NCBI GenBank assembly: GCA_963771655.1
Contig: CAVYUG010000005.1
Span: forward strand, 88,950-152,949
Source of the DNA: JAWVFM01 sp963771655
Lineage (GTDB): Bacteria > Actinomycetota > Thermoleophilia > Solirubrobacterales > 70-9
Length of the DNA stretch: 64,000 bases
Direction of reading: 5' to 3'
Shown: one piece after another, positions 58,569-64,000 of the stretch
Numbering within the stretch: position 1 is the stretch's first letter
Layout of the letters: each line of letters opens with the position of its first letter
The notes under the pieces: model-generated
What the model was told of the DNA's origin: nothing
Seen by the model: the letters and a program-made list of their open reading frames with translations, nothing else
Database searches by the model: none
Translations under genes and position numbers: made by a program

Positions 58569-59291
58569 GTGGCGCATACACGCACATCGAGCAAGGCCCC
58601 GCTGGAGGGGCGGCGGAGCTCCTCCCGCAGCGAGGCGGCCGAGGATTACGTCAAGGCGATCTACGCCCTCGCCCACCGGATCGACGGACCGGTGCCCACC
58701 TCGGCCCTCGCGGAGCGCCTGGGCGTCGCGCCCTCGTCGGTGACCGCGATGCTCAAGCGCCTCGACGACGCCGGCCTGGTGCGGCACGAGCGCTATCACG
58801 GCGTCTCGCTGACGGCCAAGGGCGAGCGGCTCGCGCTCGAGGTCATCCGCCACCACCGCCTGATCGAGTCGTTCCTCGCGGAGACGCTCGGGATGCCCTG
58901 GGACCGGGTGCACGACGAGGCCGAGGTGCTCGAGCACTACATCTCCGAGGACCTGGAGGGCCGCATCGCCGCGGCCCTCGGCAACCCCGAGCTCGACCCG
59001 CACGGCGATCCGATCCCGACGGCCGACCTGGATCTCGCCACGGACGCGACGATCCCGCTCTCGGAGCTCGAGCCCGGCCGCAGGGCGGTGTTCGCACGGG
59101 TCTCCGACTCCGATCCGGCGATGCTCCGCCACCTGACGGGACTCGGGATCGAGCCCGGGGCGCGCATCGAGGTCGTCGGCGCGGACCCGTTCGGCGGGCC
59201 TCTGAAGGTCGTCGCGGGCGGCGTCGAGCACGCGCTCGGCTCGGAGCTCGCCGCGAAGATGCGCGTGGAGCTGGCGGGGAGCGCCTCGTGA
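58569..59291 (+). CDS. DtxR-family metalloregulator (MntR/IdeR-like)
   Basis: A 240-residue three-domain DtxR protein. The N-terminal winged helix reads AAEDYVKAIYALAHRIDGPV, PTSALAERLGVAPSSVTAML then KRLDDAGLVRHERYHGVSLT. The dimerisation/metal domain has HHRLIESFLAETLGMPWDRV and HDEAEVLEHYISEDLEGRI, with His/Glu ligands. The C-terminal SH3/FeoA-like domain has IPLSELEPGRRAVFARVSD and LGIEPGARIEVV. It represses under metal sufficiency. Start GTG 58569; its stop overlaps the Nramp start (GTGA), so it is coupled to the transporter, which argues for manganese (or iron) as effector. Confidence 0.9.
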   Translation: MAHTRTSSKAPLEGRRSSSRSEAAEDYVKAIYALAHRIDGPVPTSALAERLGVAPSSVTAMLKRLDDAGLVRHERYHGVSLTAKGERLALEVIRHHRLIESFLAETLGMPWDRVHDEAEVLEHYISEDLEGRIAAALGNPELDPHGDPIPTADLDLATDATIPLSELEPGRRAVFARVSDSDPAMLRHLTGLGIEPGARIEVVGADPFGGPLKVVAGGVEHALGSELAAKMRVELAGSAS

Positions 59292-60647
59292 GGCCCCCGG
59301 TCGAGGCGCCGGCGGCCCCGCCGAAGCCGACGGAGCCGCCGAGCGCGAACGGGCACCCGAACGGCATCGAGGACGTCCTACCCGGCGAGGCCGCCGTCGC
59401 GCGCGCCGCGAGGCGGTCGCTCGACGGCCACGCCAGGGGCTTCTCGCGCATCTGGCCGTTCCTCGGGCCCGCGTTCATCGCCGCGGTCGCCTACATCGAC
59501 CCCGGCAACTTCGCGACCAACATCGCCGGCGGCGCGAAGTTCGGCTACCTGCTGCTGTGGGTCGTTCTCGGGGCGAACCTGATCGCGATGGTGGTGCAGA
59601 CGCAGTCGGCGAAGCTCGGGATCGCCACCGGCAAGAACCTCGCCGAGGCCTGCCGCGAGACGTTCCCCCGGCCGGCGTCGATCGGCATGTGGATCCAGGC
59701 CGAGCTGGTGGCGATGTCGACCGACGTCGCCGAGGTGGTCGGCGCCGCGCTGGGCCTCAACCTGCTGTTCGGGATCCCTCTGTTTCCCGGCGGCGCTCGT
59801 GGCGGGGGCGGGGGCGTTCGCGATCCTGGCGCTGCAGCAGAGGGGCTACCGGCGTCTCGAGGCGGGGATCGCCGTCCTCGTCGGCGTGATCATCGTCTCG
59901 TTCGGGCTCGAGATCCTCTACGCGAACCCCGACGGCGGACAGATCGCCACGCACCTCTTCAAGCCCGGCTTCAGCGGCACCGAGAGCATCCTGCTCACCA
60001 CGGGGATCATCGGCGCGACCGTGATGCCGCACGTCATCTACCTGCACTCAGCGCTGACGCAGCGGCGGATCGTGGGGCGCAACAGCGACGAGCGCCGGCG
60101 GATCCTTCGCTTCGAGCGAATCGACGTGGTCATCGCGATGAGCCTCGCCGGCCTCGTCAACCTGGCGATGATGATCATGGCCGCCTCGCTCTTCCACGGC
60201 AGCGGCTTCGCGGGCATCGACACGATCCAGGGCGCTTTCCACGGCCTCGAGAAGACGGTTTCGAGCAACGCCGCGACGATCTTCGGCATCGCGCTGCTGG
60301 CCTCGGGCTTCGCCTCGTCGTCGGTGGGGACGATGTCCGGCCAGGTGGTGATGCAGGGCTTCATCCGCCGCCGCATCCCGATCTTCCTCCGCCGCGCGCT
60401 CACGCTGGCGCCGGCGCTGATCGTCATCGCGATCGGCGTCAACCCGACCGACGCGCTCGTCATCAGCCAGGTCGTGCTCTCGTTCGGCATCCCCTTCGCG
60501 CTGGTGCCGCTCGTGCTGCTCACCCGCCGCCGGGACCTGATGGGGGGCCTCGTCAACCCGCCCTGGCTGACCGCGCTCGTCGCCGTGCTGGCGTCGATCA
60601 TCATCGCCCTCAACGTGTTCCTGCTCGAGCAGGTGTTCATCGGGTAA
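59288..60647 (+). CDS. mntH: Nramp-family divalent metal transporter (one frameshift near 59785)
   Basis: Two frames join into one ~450-residue Nramp protein. Part 1 (GTG 59288 to about 59785) has FLGPAFIAAVAYIDPGNFAT, with the metal-binding DPGN on TM1 near residue 71, and MWIQAELVAMSTDVAEVVGA. Part 2 (about 59790 to 60647) has GIIGATVMPHVIYLHSALTQ, the TM6 MPH metal motif, and further helices ending LLEQVFIG. The joint is in CTGTTTCCCGG: removing one base restores LFPAALVAGAGAFAILAL. The insertion is probably a sequence error. The gene imports Mn2+ or Fe2+ with protons. A ~50-residue Pro-rich cytoplasmic leader precedes TM1. It is coupled to the DtxR gene. Confidence 0.88.
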
Positions 60648-60660
60648 TAGGCTGCGCGCG

Positions 60661-61023
60661 ATGGCCCTCGCCGAGGACTTCCAGTCAGTCGTGGACTCGC
60701 TGTCGGACGACTGGACCGACCTCGTGATCGACCTGCGGATCGCCGACGAGACCCAGTACATCGACGCGGCGACGCTCCTCACCCAGATCAACGCGCAGCC
60801 CTACTCGAAGGCCGACTGGCACTGGCGCATCAACGTCGCCCACCGCTTCGGGCACGCCGCCGCGCCCGAGTCGGTCCAGGGCACCCTCGCGCTTCTCGAC
60901 GAAGCGGGCATCGAGGGGGAGATGGTCGTGCGCGACTGGCACGAGGGCCGCGCGGAGGTCGTGCAGATGTGGGGCCGCCCGGAATCGGTCCGCCGCGACT
61001 TCAGGGCCCGCCGGAGCCTGTAG
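60661..61023 (+). CDS. Small protein of unknown function
   Basis: A 120-residue soluble protein from ATG 60661, 13 bp after the Nramp stop. FQSVVDSLSDDWTDLVIDLR then IADETQYIDAATLLTQINAQ, and DWHWRINVAHRFGHAAAPES then VQGTLALLDEAGIEGEMVVR, suggest alternating helices and strands. No family recognised; codon use is native. It may be in the metal operon. A strong hairpin follows its stop. Confidence 0.65.
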   Translation: MALAEDFQSVVDSLSDDWTDLVIDLRIADETQYIDAATLLTQINAQPYSKADWHWRINVAHRFGHAAAPESVQGTLALLDEAGIEGEMVVRDWHEGRAEVVQMWGRPESVRRDFRARRSL

Positions 61024-61963
61024 GCATTCGTCCTGACTTTTCCACCAGAGGGGAAAAGTCAGGACAAACCCGAGCGACGTAGCGCGCGAGCTCGCGCGGA
61101 GGCAGGTGCGGGGTGAAGGCGTGCGCAGCGTCGAGCGCGTGGAGCTCCGCTCGGGCCTCGCGCTCGATCGAGCTCGGATTGGCGGCAGCGAGCGCAGCGA
61201 GGGCCGCTCCGGGGTGCTCCCGCGCCACGACGTAGCCCTTCCGCGTCGCATCAACCACCTCCCTAACCAGCCCAGCCCGTTCCCGCAGCGTCCTGCGCGT
61301 CGTGGCCAGCACCAACTCCGGGTAACTGGGCGCCCCGAAGTCATCGACGCGAAAGACCCGCACCGGCACGCCCCGCCGCTCGAGCGTCACCCCCTCGGCG
61401 TTCCAGAACGCCGTCGCGGCGTCGATCCTCCCGGCGACGAGCGCCGGCACGGCGCCGAACCCGATCGTCACCCGATGAACCGCGTCGGGGCCGAGCCCGC
61501 CGGCGCGAAGGACCTCGTCGAGCACCGCGTTGTCGGACGGGAGCCCGGTGACGCCCACGGTCTTCCCCGCCAGGTCGGCAGGCGTGCGGACCGCCTTGCG
61601 GTCGCGCGCGATCACCGAGGCGAGGGGCCGATCGACGATGGGCGCCACCCCCACGAGCGGCAGCCCGCGCCGCCGTGCGATCGCCAGGTCGTGGATGTCG
61701 AGGATCGCGAAGTCGGTGCGGCCCGCGGCGAGCAGCTTCGGCGCGTCGGTCGAGCTCGACGGCGGATGCACGGTGAGGTCGACGCCCGCCCGGCGGTAGA
61801 GGCCGTCGTGCAGCGCGGCGTAGATGCCCGCATGCGCAGCGTTGGGCGTGAAGTCGAGCACGAGCGTCGCCTCTCGCGAAGCGCCCGGTTCAGCGCCCCC
61901 GCCGCAGGCCGACATCGCGACCGAGGCGGCGAGGGCCGCCAGCAGCGCGGCGGCGGTCCTCAT
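61001..61963 (-). CDS. THI5/NMT1-like ABC transporter substrate-binding lipoprotein
   Basis: A 320-residue protein from ATG 61963 with a lipoprotein signal (LLAALAASVAMSAC). The mature part is a type-2 periplasmic binding fold of the NMT1/THI5 group: ATLVLDFTPNAAHAGIYAAL, YRRAGVDLTVHPPSSSTDAP then KLLAAGRTDFAILDIHDLAI, LAGKTVGVTGLPSDNAVLDE and RIDAATAFWNAEGVTLERRG. Relatives bind thiamine-pyrimidine precursors, riboflavin or alkanesulfonates. No permease or ATPase gene is adjacent, so it is an orphan here. Its 3' end overlaps the unknown gene's end by 23 bp, tail to tail. Confidence 0.83.
   Translation of the reverse strand: MRTAAALLAALAASVAMSACGGGAEPGASREATLVLDFTPNAAHAGIYAALHDGLYRRAGVDLTVHPPSSSTDAPKLLAAGRTDFAILDIHDLAIARRRGLPLVGVAPIVDRPLASVIARDRKAVRTPADLAGKTVGVTGLPSDNAVLDEVLRAGGLGPDAVHRVTIGFGAVPALVAGRIDAATAFWNAEGVTLERRGVPVRVFRVDDFGAPSYPELVLATTRRTLRERAGLVREVVDATRKGYVVAREHPGAALAALAAANPSSIEREARAELHALDAAHAFTPHLPPRELARYVARVCPDFSPLVEKSGRMPTGSGGP
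61031..61064 (+). terminator. Strong 13-bp hairpin E
   Basis: TCCTGACTTTTCC (61031-61043) pairs perfectly with GGAAAAGTCAGGA (61052-61064) around an 8-nt loop, just after the plus-strand stop at 61023 and within the last codons of the minus-strand binding-protein gene. It is the best intrinsic-terminator-like structure in the window by stem quality, although it lacks a trailing T-run. Confidence 0.6.
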
Positions 61964-62003
61964 GTCCGGCGGCACCCTATCCCCGGGAGTAGGCTGCGGG
62001 CCG

Positions 62004-62529
62004 ATGGCGGACCATCACCTCGACGAGCAGCTTCTGGCGCTGATCGAGATCCCGAAGGGCTCGCGGAACAAGTACGAGTACGACGAGGGGATCGGGAAGG
62101 TGATCCTCGATCGCTTCCTCTCCTCGTCGACGGTCTACCCGACCGACTACGGCTACCTGATCGGCCACCGGGGCCGCGACGAGGACCCGCTCGACTGCCT
62201 GGTCTGCGTGTCGGAGGCCACCTTCCCCGGCTGCGTCATCGCCGTGAAGCCGATCGCCCTGTTCAAGATGGAGGACGAGAAGGGGATGGACGACAAGATC
62301 GTCTGCGTGCCGAACCACGACCCCGGCTGGAACCACGCCGAGACGCTCGAGGACGTTCCCGAGCAGCTCCAGCGCGAGATCGCGCACTTCTTCTCGATCT
62401 ACAAGCAGCTCGAGGGGAAGGAGGTCGACCGTCTACGGCTGGCGCAGCCGCGAGGAGGCGCTCGAGGTGATCGAGGACGGAAGGCGGCTTCAGGCCGCCT
62501 ACGAGGCCGGCGGGCGGCGGCCAAGCTAG
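62004..62529 (+). CDS. ppa: Inorganic pyrophosphatase (one frameshift near 62430)
   Basis: A family I soluble pyrophosphatase. From ATG 62004: LIEIPKGSRNKYEYDEGIGK, YPTDYGYLIGHRGRDEDPLD then CLVCVSEATFPG (the D-x-D-P-L-D metal motif), VIAVKPIALFKMEDEKGMDD and HFFSIYKQLEGKEV. After GTCGAC, dropping one C restores VYGWRSREEALEVIEDGRRL and a normal end at TAG 62529, about 174 residues in all. The uncorrected frame runs on as non-homologous sequence. The enzyme is normally essential, so a sequence error is more likely than real inactivation. It hydrolyses PPi to 2 Pi in the cytoplasm. Confidence 0.92.
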
Positions 62530-62602
62530 CAAGTCGTCTAGACTGCCGCGCGCTCGCGCCCCGTTGGCGCCTTGACGTTCCCCAACAGGAGGTAATCCCC
62601 AA

Positions 62603-63388
62603 GTGCAGGATCGAGGACTCGCGGCCTATATCGCAGAGCTCGTCGGCACCATGCTTCTGGTCTTCGCGATCTGCACGGTGGTGACGCTCTACGTCGCCAC
62701 CGCTGCGAACGCGCAGACGGGCTCGGACTTCGCCGTCGTGGGTCTCGTCCACGGCATCGTCCTGTTCATGCTGATCGCGACGCTGGGGGGCGTCAGCGGC
62801 GGTCACTTCAACCCCGCGGTCACCGTTGCCGCGTGGGCGACGCGGCGGATCGATCCGATCGACGCGGTCGTCTACATCCTCGCCCAGCTCTCGGGCGCGG
62901 TTCTCGGCGCGCTGATGGTGAAGGGCTTCCTCCTCGACGAGGGCCGCGCCGGCCATTACGGCGCGGTGTCGCCCAGCGCGCTCATCAACGGCAACGTCGC
63001 CGCCGGGCTCATCGAGATGATCGGGACGTTCCTGCTCGTGCTCGCCGTCTGCGCAGTCGCGTTCAACCCGCGCGCGCGCCGCGAGTGGGCACCGCTCACG
63101 ATCGGCCTGACGCTCGGGCTCGGCGTGATGATCTTCGGCCCGCTCACCGGAGGCTCGCTGAACCCCGCGCGCTGGTTCGGCCCCGCTCTCATCGCAAACT
63201 TCTGGGGCGGCACCTGGCCGTACATCGTCGGCCCGGTCGTCGGGGCGCTTCTCGCAGCGCTGCTCTACCGCTTCGTGATCGCCGGCCCGCAGTTCGCCCT
63301 CGGGCCGGAGCCGCCGACCAGCCCGGCCGACACGGTCGAGCACGTCGCGGAGGACATCGACACCGTCGCCCGCGAGCAAGAGGGCTAG
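62603..63388 (+). CDS. Aquaporin/MIP-family channel
   Basis: A 261-residue channel with six transmembrane helices and two half-helices. The two NPA boxes are GGHFNPAVTVAA (Asn near residue 70) and GGSLNPARWFGPAL (Asn near 188), and AELVGTMLLVF opens the family fold. It conducts water or small neutral solutes across the inner membrane; Trp-Phe after the second NPA box is uncommon and may affect selectivity. Start GTG 62603 with a perfect AGGAGGT 9 bp upstream. The C-terminal tail is acidic. Confidence 0.92.
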   Translation: MQDRGLAAYIAELVGTMLLVFAICTVVTLYVATAANAQTGSDFAVVGLVHGIVLFMLIATLGGVSGGHFNPAVTVAAWATRRIDPIDAVVYILAQLSGAVLGALMVKGFLLDEGRAGHYGAVSPSALINGNVAAGLIEMIGTFLLVLAVCAVAFNPRARREWAPLTIGLTLGLGVMIFGPLTGGSLNPARWFGPALIANFWGGTWPYIVGPVVGALLAALLYRFVIAGPQFALGPEPPTSPADTVEHVAEDIDTVAREQEG

Positions 63389-63426
63389 CCCGGGCCGACA
63401 TAGCGTCGTGCGCTAGCTTGCGCGGC

Positions 63427-64000
63427 GTGCGGCGAGTCACCTTCTCGCGCAACTACACGCTGTCGCTGTCGCGCACGTGCCGCTGCTACTGCAAGTACTG
63501 CGCGTTTGCGACGCACCGGCCGCACCTGTACGCGCCGGAGGAGGTCGAGGCCCGGCTCGACGAGGCGGTGAGGCGAAACGCCAAGGAGCTGCTCGTCCTC
63601 ACCGGCGAGGCGCCTGACGAGAACGCCGAGGTCGCCGAGCGCCTGCGCTCGTACGGACACGACGACTTCGTCGACTACGTCGTCTGGACCTGCGAGCGGG
63701 CGCTCGAGCGCGGCCTGCTGCCCCACACGAACCTCGGGGTGATGGAGGCCGGCGACCTGGCGCGCCTTCGCGAGGTGACGGCCTCGCAGGGACTGATGCT
63801 GGAGTCGATCTCCGAGCGCCTCATGGAGACGGTCCACGCGGGCTCGCCGACCAAGCACCCGGCCCGCCGGCTGGCCACGATCGAGGCAGCGGGCGAGCTT
63901 CGGATCCCGTTCACGAGCGGGATCCTCGTGGGGATCGGCGAGAGCGAGGAGGAACGGATCGCCTCTCTCGAGGCCCTGGCGGCCGTGAGCGAGCGCCACG
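63427..64000 (+). CDS. cofG: FO synthase subunit CofG, N-terminal part (cut by window edge)
   Basis: From GTG 63427 the frame is open to the last base (191 residues seen). VTFSRNYTLSLSRTCRCYCK then YCAFA holds the radical SAM CxxxCxxC triad (Cys18, Cys22, Cys25). EELLVLTGEAP-type sequence (KELLVLTGEAPDEN), LLPHTNLGVMEAGDLARLRE, SQGLMLESISERLMET, VHAGSPTKHPARRLATIEAA and IPFTSGILVGIGESEEERI follow the CofG pattern closely. It joins with CofH to make the deazaflavin FO from a tyrosine-derived precursor and the flavin pyrimidine, the first committed steps of F420 synthesis. It explains the cofactor of the LLM oxidoreductase at 24.8 kb. Confidence 0.93.
   Translation, partial: MRRVTFSRNYTLSLSRTCRCYCKYCAFATHRPHLYAPEEVEARLDEAVRRNAKELLVLTGEAPDENAEVAERLRSYGHDDFVDYVVWTCERALERGLLPHTNLGVMEAGDLARLREVTASQGLMLESISERLMETVHAGSPTKHPARRLATIEAAGELRIPFTSGILVGIGESEEERIASLEALAAVSERH

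Noticed and set aside
59288..60647. Programmed ribosomal frameshifting in the Nramp gene
   Set aside because: TTTCCC alone is not a convincing slippery site, no stimulatory structure is apparent, and similar indels occur in unrelated genes; sequence error explains it better.
63385..63999. 204-codon minus-strand open frame at the right edge
   Set aside because: Antisense to cofG, whose radical SAM motif is unmistakable.
1..64000. tRNA, rRNA or prophage content
   Set aside because: No cloverleaf-like sequence, rRNA core, integrase or phage structural gene was recognised by reading; a tRNA/rRNA covariance search would settle it.

Overview
The window is a very GC-rich (roughly 70% by eye) bacterial chromosome segment. 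Gene content points to an actinobacterium, and I infer a soil or aquatic Thermoleophilia-like lineage (Solirubrobacterales/Gaiellales). The reasons are an F420 synthase gene (cofG) and an F420-type luciferase-like oxidoreductase, GTP-dependent PEP carboxykinase, a mycobacterial Rv2578c-like radical SAM gene under an actinobacterial LexA box, DtxR-family control of an Nramp gene, and many GTG/TTG starts. The lineage is inference; no rRNA or tRNA gene is visible. I saw no CRISPR array, prophage or replication origin.

Layout. 0-5 kb: end of an MMPL exporter, a frameshifted SOS-type radical SAM gene, an MFS transporter and an acyl-CoA ligase. 5-14 kb: a SucC/SucD-like CoA ligase co-translated with a small ferredoxin and an HD protein, divergent from pckG; then an XRE/nucleotidyltransferase pair behind a 35-bp palindrome; then a malyl-CoA-lyase-like gene. 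14-20 kb: a flavin monooxygenase, a LuxR regulator with one frameshift, and a decayed FAD oxidoreductase abutting an IS481-family remnant. 20-31 kb: acyl-CoA dehydrogenase, MaoC hydratase, LLM oxidoreductase, a Baeyer-Villiger-type monooxygenase and ethylmalonyl-CoA mutase. 31-38 kb: metallo-hydrolase, secreted proteins, ClpS-like adaptor, LysR regulator, and two paralogous secreted GH5 enzymes flanking a WbpD-like acetyltransferase. 38-53.7 kb: an exopolysaccharide locus with a tightly overlapping nine-gene minus-strand operon (aminotransferase, sugar oxidoreductase, phosphoglycosyltransferase, sulfotransferase, glycosyltransferase, ligase, co-polymerase, deacetylase-like protein, flippase). 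54-64 kb: crotonyl-CoA carboxylase/reductase, a coiled-coil nuclease-like protein, YgfZ, a DtxR/Nramp metal module, a THI5-like binding protein, pyrophosphatase, aquaporin and truncated cofG.

Two biological themes stand out. First, candidates for the core of the ethylmalonyl-CoA pathway (Ccr, Ecm, a methylsuccinyl-CoA dehydrogenase candidate, a mesaconyl-CoA hydratase candidate, Mcl) lie scattered over 43 kb rather than in one operon, with a CoA ligase and PEP carboxykinase that would connect C4 acids to gluconeogenesis. Second, the polysaccharide locus encodes a WbpB/WbpE/WbpD-like set for a diacetamido uronic acid and an embedded sulfotransferase, suggesting an acidic and perhaps sulfated surface polymer.

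A caution: several conserved genes (ppa, the Nramp gene, the radical SAM gene, the LuxR gene) carry small indels, and two genes lack a canonical start codon while their reading frame continues upstream into obvious N-terminal sequence. This pattern suggests uncorrected sequence errors at least as much as real gene decay. Dispersed palindromes, some sharing arms and some sharing a CTATAG centre, form another unexplained layer.
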